Assembly: GCA_012517635.1 (NCBI GenBank)
Contig: JAAYUP010000480.1
Location: 1 to 5,666 of the forward strand
Length of the DNA stretch: 5,666 nucleotides
Direction of reading: 5' to 3'
DNA from: Candidatus Atribacter alterifermentans
GTDB taxonomy: Bacteria > Atribacterota > Atribacteria > Atribacterales > Atribacteraceae
The notes beneath the pieces are model-generated. The model ran no database searches, had not been told where the DNA came from, and was given only the letters and a program-made list of their open reading frames with translations. This document shows positions 1 through 5,656 of the stretch, in pieces. Numbering within the stretch: the stretch's first letter is position 1; every line of letters begins with the position of its first letter. The position numbers were made by a program, and so were the translations under genes.

Positions 1-13
1 GGATTTGGAAAAA

Positions 14-65
14 ATGAGATTCTCACGTCACCCGATAAGAGAAATCGGGTTCCTCAGAATGACAG
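14..65. repeat. REP-like palindromic repeat, unit 1
   Basis: An imperfect palindrome. The outer arms ATTCT (19-23) and AGAAT (56-60) are complementary. Inside them ACCCGAT (30-36) pairs with ATCGGGT (44-50) around a 7-nt loop. The unit opens with ATGAGATT and closes with AATGACAG, the same frame as the second unit at 75-112, so the two are copies of one family. No T-tract follows the hairpin, so it does not look like an intrinsic terminator. Similar elements ending in AATGACGG are, from memory, dispersed in many uncultured bacterial genomes; copy number here cannot be judged from one window. Confidence 0.7.
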
Positions 66-74
66 ATTGGTTGG

Positions 75-112
75 ATGAGATTGCCACGTCGCTGCGTTCC
101 TCGCAATGACGG
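75..112. repeat. REP-like palindromic repeat, unit 2
   Basis: A second, shorter copy in the same orientation, 9 bases after unit 1. It shares ATGAGATT at the start, CACGTC near the front, GTTCCTC before the right arm and AATGAC at the end. The outer arms are ATTGC (80-84) and GCAAT (103-107); both differ from unit 1 in a way that keeps them complementary. The inner stem is short, ACG (86-88) with CGT (95-97), and can be extended by a T-G wobble. It lies just upstream of a TATAAT box. Confidence 0.7.
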
Positions 113-115
113 TCT

Positions 116-121
116 TATAAT
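116..121 (+). promoter_or_regulatory. possible -10 box for the six-gene operon
   Basis: TATAAT occurs 62 bases before the first start codon, directly after the second palindromic repeat. It matches the sigma-70 -10 consensus exactly, and a transcript from here would carry a leader of about 55 nt. No convincing -35 hexamer sits 16-18 bp upstream; TTGCCA at 81-86 resembles one but is too far away. In AT-rich DNA such a box can arise by chance, and the operon may instead be read from a promoter left of the window. Confidence 0.3.
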
Positions 122-183
122 ATTATTTAAGTTTTTAATCGATGTTTGTTTCGTTTTTATAAAAATGAGGTTGATAATCGAAA

Positions 184-1290
184 ATGAAAATACCGATCAG
201 CAAACCCAATCTCGATGATGAAGAAAAAAATGCAGTTCAAGAAGTTCTCGATTCTGGGTTTTTAGCTCAGGGGAAAAAAGTCGCAAAATTTGAAGAAGAT
301 TTTGGACGATATATTGGTGTAACGCAAGCAATTGCCACAAGTAATGGGACGGCTGCTTTGTTTATTGCTTTGAAGGCATTGGGAATTTCTCTGAATGATA
401 AAGTCGTAACCACACCCTTTACCTTTGTTGCGAGTGCCTCCTCGATCATGCATTGTGGTGCAATTCCAACCTTTTGTGACATTGATCCCCAAACTTTTAA
501 TATTGACCCAAACGCTTTGGAAAAAATTTTAAAAAAGGATGGGAACTCAATCAAGGCAATACTCATTGTCCATCTCTATGGTTTGCCTTGTCCGATGGAT
601 GAAATTATGTCGCTGGCAAACCAATATGACATTCCGGTTATTGAAGATTGTGCTCAAGCTCATGGCGCTGAGTATAGAGGGAAAAAAGTCGGCTCTTTTG
701 GGAAAGCCTCAGCCTTTAGTTTTTATCCAACTAAGAATATGACCACTGGTGAAGGTGGTATGATTTTAATGAATGATGATGAACTTGGAAAGAAATGTCG
801 GATGTTGATTAATCATGGCAGTAATAAGAGATATCACCATGAATTGCTGGGTTACAATTTTCGGATGACCGATATTGCTGCAGCTATAGGATGCGTGCAA
901 CTCAAAAAATTAGATGAATCCAATAAGAAACGAAGAGAAAACGCTGAATTTTATAATCAAGAATTATCCTCGATTCCAGAAGTGAAAATACCGACAATAC
1001 CTGATTATGCATTACCGGTTTTCCATCAATATACCATAAAAATAAAACAACACCGCGATAACCTAGCGCGTTTTTTTGACCAAAAAGAAATCGGTTACGG
1101 AATTTATTATCCTGTTCCACTTCATCAACAAAAGTTTATCCATCAAATAGTAAGAGACGGAAATTATCCTATGACTGACTTGTGTTCACGAGAGGTTTTG
1201 TCAATTCCAGTCCATCCTCTTCTTAAAAAAGAAGAATTGGAATACGTTGTGAATTTAATCAAGCAATTTTATCGGGGGGGGTTCAATTGA
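184..1290 (+). CDS. DegT/DnrJ/EryC1/StrS-family PLP-dependent sugar aminotransferase (GnnB-like)
   Basis: A 368-residue protein of the usual length for sugar-nucleotide aminotransferases, which transfer an amino group, typically from glutamate, to a keto-sugar nucleotide in the cytoplasm. Visible motifs: SNGTAAL (53-59) for phosphate binding, EDCAQAHGA (154-162) with Asp155 facing the PLP ring, Lys184 in SFYPTKNMTTGEGG as the Schiff-base lysine, and GYNFRMTD (223-230). The fold appears complete. ATG at 184 is the only reasonable start, since an in-frame TAA lies at 175; a GAGG (167-170) stands 13 nt upstream, rather far. The stop overlaps the next gene by 4 bp. With a Gfo/Idh dehydrogenase as partner, the likely substrate is a 3-keto UDP-GlcNAc-type sugar, as for GnnB; WbpE-like action on the uronic acid form is the main alternative. 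Family assignment is firm, substrate is inferred. The C-terminal Arg-Gly-Gly is encoded by a run of eight Gs. Confidence 0.93.
   Translation: MKIPISKPNLDDEEKNAVQEVLDSGFLAQGKKVAKFEEDFGRYIGVTQAIATSNGTAALFIALKALGISLNDKVVTTPFTFVASASSIMHCGAIPTFCDIDPQTFNIDPNALEKILKKDGNSIKAILIVHLYGLPCPMDEIMSLANQYDIPVIEDCAQAHGAEYRGKKVGSFGKASAFSFYPTKNMTTGEGGMILMNDDELGKKCRMLINHGSNKRYHHELLGYNFRMTDIAAAIGCVQLKKLDESNKKRRENAEFYNQELSSIPEVKIPTIPDYALPVFHQYTIKIKQHRDNLARFFDQKEIGYGIYYPVPLHQQKFIHQIVRDGNYPMTDLCSREVLSIPVHPLLKKEELEYVVNLIKQFYRGGFN
1274..1281 (+). promoter_or_regulatory. G8 run acting as ribosome binding site for the TTG start at 1287
   Basis: Eight consecutive Gs end 5 nt before TTG (1287-1289) and lie inside the last codons of the aminotransferase gene. 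They offer a GGGG-type Shine-Dalgarno match at a good distance for the TTG, whereas GTG at 1296 would be 14 nt away. This spacing, plus the 4-bp overlap with the upstream stop codon, is the reason for choosing TTG as the start of the dehydrogenase gene. Confidence 0.5.
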
Positions 1291-2240
1291 GTTCGGTGAA
1301 AGTTGGAGTGGTTGGAGTTGGTTATCTTGGACAGCATCATGCCCGAATTTATTCTGAAATACCAGATACAATTCTGGTAGGCGTTGTTGATATCAATCAA
1401 GAACGCGCAAGAGAAATTGCTAAGCGTTACTCGACAACCCCTTATTACGATTATCGGGATTTGTTTGGGAAAATTGACGCCGTCAGCATTGTTGTTCCAA
1501 CCGTTCTTCACCGTTTAATAGCTGGGCATTTTATTGAAGAAGGAATTAATATTCTTATTGAAAAACCAGTGACAACGACTTTGGAAGAAGCACGAGAATT
1601 AATGGAAATGGCTAATAAAAAAAAGGTGATTCTTCAAGTAGGCCACATTGAGCGTTTTAATTCAGCAGTTATGGAACTTTCAAAGATTATTGATCAACCG
1701 GTCTTTATTGATTGCTATCGAATGGGACCCTATACCAACCGGAATACTGATGTGGGAGTAGTACTTGATTTGATGATTCATGATATTGATATTGTTATGA
1801 GTATTGTTAAAAGTAAAGTGACTAAAATCAGCGCTTTTGGATATCCAGTTTTCTCCCGCCAAGAAGACATTGCCAATGCTCAGATCCTTTTTGAAAATGG
1901 CTGTATTGCCAATCTTACAGCCAGTCGAATCACTCGCAAAAAAATTCGCCGCATGGAAATTACTGAAGTTGATGCTTTTATTTCTATCGATTATTTGGAA
2001 CAAGAGTTAGCGGTCTATAAGAAAACAATCACCGCTGTTCCTCCTATCCTCATGGAGAAACCAATGATGCTAAAAGGCGAACCGCTTCGGTTTGAACTAG
2101 AACACTTTACCCGTTGTGTAAAAAATGGAGAAAGACCATTGGTTGGATTGGAGGAAGGGAAAAATGCACTTGAGGTCGCACTCAAGATACTTGAGGAAAT
2201 AAAAAAGAATCAGGGGATTGTGAATGAAAAATACCTATGA
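1287..2240 (+). CDS. Gfo/Idh/MocA-family NAD(P)-dependent sugar-nucleotide dehydrogenase (GnnA-like)
   Basis: A 317-residue oxidoreductase. The N-terminal Rossmann fold shows G-x-G-x-x-G at 10-15, the central part carries the family EKP motif at 92-94 with catalytic-type Lys93, then GHIERFN (119-125), and the C-terminal domain has DVGVVLDLMIHDIDI (155-169) with His166 as a probable active-site residue. This last motif and the ENGCIANLTASR stretch (203-214) are, from memory, typical of the Gfo/Idh proteins found beside lipid A genes, including GnnA, which oxidises the 3-hydroxyl of UDP-GlcNAc. The preceding aminotransferase would then act on the ketone. WbpB-like oxidation of UDP-GlcNAcA is an alternative. 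Translation starts at TTG, overlapping the upstream stop by 4 bp; GTG at 1296 is a weaker choice. The 3' end overlaps the next gene by 17 bp. Family is certain, exact substrate inferred. Confidence 0.9.
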   Translation: MSSVKVGVVGVGYLGQHHARIYSEIPDTILVGVVDINQERAREIAKRYSTTPYYDYRDLFGKIDAVSIVVPTVLHRLIAGHFIEEGINILIEKPVTTTLEEARELMEMANKKKVILQVGHIERFNSAVMELSKIIDQPVFIDCYRMGPYTNRNTDVGVVLDLMIHDIDIVMSIVKSKVTKISAFGYPVFSRQEDIANAQILFENGCIANLTASRITRKKIRRMEITEVDAFISIDYLEQELAVYKKTITAVPPILMEKPMMLKGEPLRFELEHFTRCVKNGERPLVGLEEGKNALEVALKILEEIKKNQGIVNEKYL

Positions 2241-3618
2241 CGTTATCATAGTCGGAGGAGGACCAGCGGGGATATTTGCCGCATTGGAGCTTGCCGACAA
2301 AGCCGATCTTGATATTCTTATCATTGATCGAGGCGGAGATATTGAACAACGAAGATGTCCAGCTAGGGAAAAGAAAAATATCTGTCAAAAATGCCAGCCT
2401 TGCTCTTTGCTCTGTGGTTGGGGGGGAGCTGGTGCATTCAGCGATGGGAAACTGACTTTTTCCCACGATGTTGGTGGTCAGTTGACTTCTTATTTAAAAT
2501 CGAATGATTTAGAGCAGCTTCTTCAGTATGTTGATAATATTTACCTTCGCTATGGAGCAACCCCGCGTGTTTATGGAGATGATAGTGAAAAAGTAGAAGA
2601 ACGCCGGAAAAAAGCGGAAATGGCTGAACTGATACTTCTCCCTTCTCGTGTGAGACACTTGGGGACTGACAGCTGCCGAGGCATTCTGACTCGCATAAAA
2701 AATCATTTAAAAGAGAAAGTGACCATTCTCACTCGAACTGAAGCCACCGAAATTTTAACTGAAAACCATCAAGCAATTGGAGTACAGTTGAAAAATGGTG
2801 ACCTCATGAAAAGCCAATACTTAATCGTCGCTCCCGGTCGGGTTGGTGCCGATTGGCTTCGGAGAGAAGCATTAAAGCTCAAACTCGATTTGGTCAATAA
2901 TCCCGTTGATTTAGGTGTCAGAATGGAAGTACCGGCTTCTATTATGGAAGAATATACCAAAGTACTCTACGAATTAAAACTTATCTATTATTCCCATACC
3001 TTTGATGATCGAGTCAGAACTTTCTGTATGTGTCCTCATGGTGAAGTGGTCAGTGAATATAACGATGGGATTATCTCCGTCAATGGTCATAGTTATGAAA
3101 ATCGAAAAACCAACAATACCAACTTTGCCATCTTAGTAAGCACTCATTTTACTGAACCTTTCAAAGAACCTATCGAATACGGCCGCTATGTTGCTCGCTT
3201 AGCAAATATGCTCAGTGGTGGGGTTATTATACAACGTCTCAAGGATTTGCAATTAGGAAGAAGGTCTACTCCAGAACGAATAAACAAATCAGTTTTAAAG
3301 CCAACTCTTAATGGAGCGAGTCCGGGAGATTTGAGTTTTGTTCTCCCTTACCGGTTTTTGCAAGATGTATTAGAGATTATTGCGGCTATGGATAAGTTTA
3401 TTCCAGGAATAAGTTCTCCTCATAATCTGCTCTATGGAATAGAAGTAAAATTTTATTCATCACGGGTGAAACTCAATGAATTTTTAGAAAGTGACATCAA
3501 GAATCTCTTCATGGCTGGAGATGGGGCGGGAGTAACCCGAGGTTTAATTCAGGCGTCCACGTCTGGTGTTATCGTAGCCAGGGAAATTTTACACCGGATC
3601 GGAGGTCATATTTCATGA
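2224..3618 (+). CDS. FAD-dependent dehydrogenase, COG2509 type, with cysteine cluster
   Basis: A 464-residue flavoprotein. The N-terminal dinucleotide-binding motif GGGPAG (11-16) with the acidic IIDRGG (33-38) binds FAD; a second FAD contact is the C-terminal FMAGDGAGVTRGLIQA (429-444). Between them lies CGWGGAGAFSDGKL (64-77), a hallmark that I recall for uncharacterised COG2509 dehydrogenases. Cys54, Cys57, Cys60 and Cys64 form C-x2-C-x2-C-x3-C, with Cys45 just before; this resembles a 4Fe-4S ligand set but has not been shown to be one. No signal peptide or membrane segment is seen, so it should be cytoplasmic. ATG at 2224 has AGGGG (2212-2216) 7 nt upstream and overlaps the dehydrogenase gene by 17 bp; the next gene overlaps its stop by 4 bp. 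Substrate and pathway are unknown; position in the operon does not settle whether it serves sugar modification or general redox metabolism. Confidence 0.88.
   Translation: MKNTYDVIIVGGGPAGIFAALELADKADLDILIIDRGGDIEQRRCPAREKKNICQKCQPCSLLCGWGGAGAFSDGKLTFSHDVGGQLTSYLKSNDLEQLLQYVDNIYLRYGATPRVYGDDSEKVEERRKKAEMAELILLPSRVRHLGTDSCRGILTRIKNHLKEKVTILTRTEATEILTENHQAIGVQLKNGDLMKSQYLIVAPGRVGADWLRREALKLKLDLVNNPVDLGVRMEVPASIMEEYTKVLYELKLIYYSHTFDDRVRTFCMCPHGEVVSEYNDGIISVNGHSYENRKTNNTNFAILVSTHFTEPFKEPIEYGRYVARLANMLSGGVIIQRLKDLQLGRRSTPERINKSVLKPTLNGASPGDLSFVLPYRFLQDVLEIIAAMDKFIPGISSPHNLLYGIEVKFYSSRVKLNEFLESDIKNLFMAGDGAGVTRGLIQASTSGVIVAREILHRIGGHIS
3601..3606 (+). promoter_or_regulatory. strong Shine-Dalgarno site for surE
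   Basis: GGAGGT stands 8 nt before the ATG at 3615, the best ribosome binding site in the operon. It lies inside the codons for Gly460 and Gly461 of the flavoenzyme and fixes the surE start. Confidence 0.75.
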
Positions 3619-4388
3619 AAAGAAATATCCTTATCACTAATGATGATGGTTATCAAAGTGACGGGATTTTGGCTTTAGTTCAAGCTTTTAAGCCAATAGC
3701 CAATATAATTTTAGTTGCCCCTCTTGAAGAACGAAGTTGTTCGAGTCATAGCATAACTTCACGACAGACATTAAAAGTGAAGGAAGTTCAAGTAGATGGA
3801 ATAAGCGGTTTAGCAGTGGATGGAACACCAGCTGATACAGTCATTTTGGGTCTTAATCTTTTTTCTCAAGCTCCGGTCCATTTTGTGGTTTCCGGTATCA
3901 ACCGAGGACCGAATCTGGGTTTTGATGTATTTTATTCAGGAACAGTTGGAGCAGCAATGGAAGCAGCTATGTCGGGAATACCAGCAATGGCAGTTTCGCT
4001 ATCGATTCAGGAAAAATTAAATTATAAGGTTGCAGCCGAAACTGCTTTGAAGATTTTTCTTTATTTTGAAGAAACCCTCTCACGACAAAAAAATTTAGTT
4101 CTCAATGTGAATATACCTGATGTTGCTCATTCTGACGAGCTAAACGGTTGGAAGATTACCGAGCTTGCCGATCGATTTTACTTTACGAAAGTTCAAAAAA
4201 CCACTCAGAATGAAGAATTCCAGGAATATGTTTTTATTGAGCAAAAACGTCAGATAAAATTCCAAAGCAGTTCGGATTATTGGTCGGTGGTGAATTCGGA
4301 AGTTTCGATTACCCCTCTTCGACCGAATCTAACCGATTGGCTGATAAAAAACGAGCTGATGGAAGTATTATCGGAGAAAAAGATTTGA
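3615..4388 (+). CDS. surE: 5'-nucleotidase SurE
   Basis: A 257-residue SurE, a metal-dependent phosphatase that removes phosphate from nucleoside 5'- and 3'-monophosphates in the cytoplasm and is linked to stationary-phase survival in other bacteria. All four metal ligands known from the E. coli enzyme have counterparts: Asp10 and Asp11 in ITNDDG, Ser41 in ERSCSSHS, and Asn96 in VVSGINRGPN. The conserved DGTPAD (69-74) and YSGTVGAAMEA (107-117) stretches are also present, and the length is normal. The start is secured by a GGAGGT site and a 4-bp ATGA overlap with the flavoenzyme gene. The stop codon abuts the ATG of the acylphosphatase gene with no spacer. surE next to pcm is a classic arrangement; here it is split by one small gene. 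Confidence 0.97.
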   Translation: MKRNILITNDDGYQSDGILALVQAFKPIANIILVAPLEERSCSSHSITSRQTLKVKEVQVDGISGLAVDGTPADTVILGLNLFSQAPVHFVVSGINRGPNLGFDVFYSGTVGAAMEAAMSGIPAMAVSLSIQEKLNYKVAAETALKIFLYFEETLSRQKNLVLNVNIPDVAHSDELNGWKITELADRFYFTKVQKTTQNEEFQEYVFIEQKRQIKFQSSSDYWSVVNSEVSITPLRPNLTDWLIKNELMEVLSEKKI

Positions 4389-4667
4389 ATGAAGTACATT
4401 CAAGGAAGATTGGTTTTTAAAGGTCATGTTCAGGGGGTTGGCTTTCGCTATTTTGTCCTAAAAAAGGCCTCTCAGTTTGCAATTGCTGGATTTGTTAAAA
4501 ATTTATTTCCCAATGGGGTGGAAATAGTAGCTGAAGGAGAAAAAGCAGAAGTTGAGCGATTTTTCCAGGAAATTCGTGAGGGGCCAGTGAGTGCATCAAT
4601 TCGTGATATTTTTGAAGAGTGGTTGCCTTATTCAGGGAATTATGAAACATTTCAGGTTGAATACTGA
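4389..4667 (+). CDS. acyP: acylphosphatase
   Basis: A 92-residue protein, the standard size for acylphosphatase, which hydrolyses the carboxyl-phosphate bond of small acyl phosphates such as acetyl phosphate or 1,3-bisphosphoglycerate. The first signature, GHVQGVGFRYF (12-22), contains the phosphate-binding loop and the catalytic Arg20. The second, GFVKNLFPNGVEIVAEG (34-50), contains catalytic Asn38. The usual pattern in this motif has Asn followed by a few residues and then G-x-V-E, and that is kept. The ATG follows the surE stop with no gap; GGAGAA at 4373-4378 inside surE is a fair ribosome binding site. The stop overlaps the pcm start by one base. No fusion to HypF or other domains is present, so this is the free-standing enzyme. 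Confidence 0.95.
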   Translation: MKYIQGRLVFKGHVQGVGFRYFVLKKASQFAIAGFVKNLFPNGVEIVAEGEKAEVERFFQEIREGPVSASIRDIFEEWLPYSGNYETFQVEY

Positions 4668-5314
4668 TGGAAATAGATAATGCGAGAACACTTCATGAAC
4701 GCGAAGAGATGGTTCGAAAACAAATACTCTCCCGCAATATTAGAGATGAAAGAGTTACTAAAGCCCTACTGAAAATCCCACGACATCTATTTGTCCCAGA
4801 ATTTTACCGAAAATATGCTTATCACGATACCCCTTTAGTCATTGGAGAGGGTCAAACGATTTCACAACCTTACATTGTAGCCTTTATGTCTGAATTATTA
4901 GAGATTCAACCGACTGATCGGATTTTAGAAATTGGAACCGGTTCCGGATATCAAACTGCCGTATGCGCAGAGTTGGCCAACGAAGTTTATACTATAGAAC
5001 GTATTGAAGAATTGTCTCAAAAAGCTGAAGCAGTTTTAGAGAGTCTGGGATATCGGAATATTTATTTTTTTGTTGGTGATGGGACGAAAGGGATCCCGGA
5101 TTACGCCCCTTTTGATAAGATCATCGTTACTGCTTTTGCGAGTGAAATATATCCAGTTTGGGTTGAGGAATTAAAAGAAGGTGGAATTATTGTTCTCCCT
5201 TTAGGAGAGGATTTCCGACAAACTCTGGTTCGGGGAAGAAAACGAAACGGATCATTGAAGCTTGAAAAACATGGTTCAGTCGTTTTTGTTCCACTGATAG
5301 AGGATACTCTCTAA
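4667..5314 (+). CDS. pcm: protein-L-isoaspartate O-methyltransferase
   Basis: A 215-residue enzyme of normal length that methylates L-isoaspartyl residues in aged proteins, using S-adenosylmethionine, to start their conversion back to aspartate. The family active-site loop GQTISQP (62-68, with Ser66) is intact. The SAM-binding glycine-rich motif is LEIGTGSGYQTA (87-98), the acidic residue holding the ribose is Glu111 in YTIER, and GDG follows at 137-139. The C-terminal VVFVPLI (205-211) is typical. One departure: the motif usually written IVTAAAPEIP reads IVTAFASEIY here (153-162), so two commonly found prolines are replaced. The start ATG shares its A with the acylphosphatase stop (TGATG), with AGGT 9 nt upstream. 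It is the last gene of the operon; no clear intrinsic terminator follows. Confidence 0.96.
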   Translation: MEIDNARTLHEREEMVRKQILSRNIRDERVTKALLKIPRHLFVPEFYRKYAYHDTPLVIGEGQTISQPYIVAFMSELLEIQPTDRILEIGTGSGYQTAVCAELANEVYTIERIEELSQKAEAVLESLGYRNIYFFVGDGTKGIPDYAPFDKIIVTAFASEIYPVWVEELKEGGIIVLPLGEDFRQTLVRGRKRNGSLKLEKHGSVVFVPLIEDTL

Positions 5315-5370
5315 AAAAGCCCACATCCAATCTAATTCCGTCATTTTAAGAAGTTTGGTGTTTTTCCATT

Positions 5371-5391
5371 TCCCCCTTTTGTAAAGGGGGA
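5371..5391. repeat. perfect 9-bp GC-rich palindrome (dispersed-repeat-like hairpin)
   Basis: TCCCCCTTT (5371-5379) pairs fully with AAAGGGGGA (5383-5391) around the loop TGT. Neither strand has a T-tract after the stem, so a standard intrinsic terminator is unlikely, though the hairpin would sit about 57 nt past the pcm stop and could protect the mRNA 3' end. Very similar CCCCCTTT/AAAGGGGG palindromes are, from memory, common intergenic repeats in diverse bacteria. Confidence 0.65.
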
Positions 5392-5507
5392 TTAAGGTTA
5401 TTCCTGCTCCGTCATTCAGACTGTGTCATGATTGCTTCTATTGAGCCGTAATCTTTTGGAGATTCAAAATTTTAAGATAAAAAAAGAAAGATAAGAATAG
5501 ATCTCGG

Positions 5508-5639
5508 TTAGTATTCTCGGATTGGGTCATCGGGGTTGACGTATTCTTCGATACTGGAGGGGAAGAGTTGGAGTTGGTTTCTATTACCATATCGATAAGC
5601 CATAAGAGGGGTATCCTTTCTCATTTTTAATATTTTCAT
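5508..5639 (-). pseudogene. truncated N-terminus of an IS1182-type transposase
   Basis: A minus-strand reading frame of 43 codons plus TAA. From its thirteenth residue it reads MAYRYGNRNQLQLFP and later SIEEYVNPDDPIREY, which I recognise from memory as the opening of IS1182-family (DDE) transposases, where the next residues are normally D-A-F and several hundred more follow. Here TAA comes at once and none of the following frames continues the protein, so the sequence is broken near 5508 and no catalytic domain remains. Two starts are possible: ATG at 5639 behind GAGG (5644-5647), or ATG at 5603 behind AAAGGA (5614-5619, 10 nt spacing); the latter matches the family start I remember. The stub faces the operon convergently. 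It could be the end of an internally deleted IS copy whose terminal repeat lies right of the window. Confidence 0.72.
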
Positions 5640-5650
5640 CTTACCTCAAT

Positions 5651-5656
5651 ATTGTA
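5651..5656 (-). promoter_or_regulatory. possible extended -10 box of the IS remnant
   Basis: On the minus strand the sequence TGGTACAAT places a TG dinucleotide one base before a TACAAT hexamer, the extended -10 form. It lies 11 bases before the ATG at 5639, so a transcript beginning about 7 nt further on would start close to that ATG and favour the downstream ATG at 5603. The -35 region would fall beyond the window edge, so this cannot be completed. Confidence 0.3.

Noticed and set aside
1..112. CRISPR array formed by the paired repeats
   Set aside because: There are only two unequal copies with a 9-base gap, variable centres and palindromic arms, unlike a repeat-spacer array.
262..566. Two minus-strand open frames opposite the aminotransferase gene
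   Set aside because: They lie within a well-supported gene with clear motifs, show no recognisable domain, and have no good ribosome binding site; they are shadows.
539..742. A 67-residue plus-strand frame inside the aminotransferase gene
   Set aside because: It is the alternate frame of conserved aminotransferase codons, with no protein family resemblance.
1680..2003. A 107-residue minus-strand frame opposite the dehydrogenase gene
   Set aside because: Its length comes from the codon pattern of the real gene; its translation resembles no known family.
2420..2426. G7 run in the flavoenzyme gene as a phase-variation tract
   Set aside because: It encodes the conserved Trp-Gly-Gly of the family motif, so the protein sequence itself explains most of the run.
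3820..4020. A 66-residue plus-strand frame inside surE
   Set aside because: It overlaps the conserved SurE core in another frame and has no independent start signals.
5299..5322. Terminator at the end of pcm (AGAG-GATA-CTCT followed by an A6-GCCC stretch)
   Set aside because: The stem is only 4 bp and is followed by As, not Ts, on the plus strand. On the minus strand GGGC-TTTTTT lacks an upstream complementary arm.
5479..5517. Terminator for the transposase stub: AGAATA (5512-5517 on the minus strand) pairing with TATTCT (5494-5499), then a T-rich run
   Set aside because: The stem is a 6-bp AT-rich one with a 12-nt loop, and the T7 run begins several bases after it; too weak to call.
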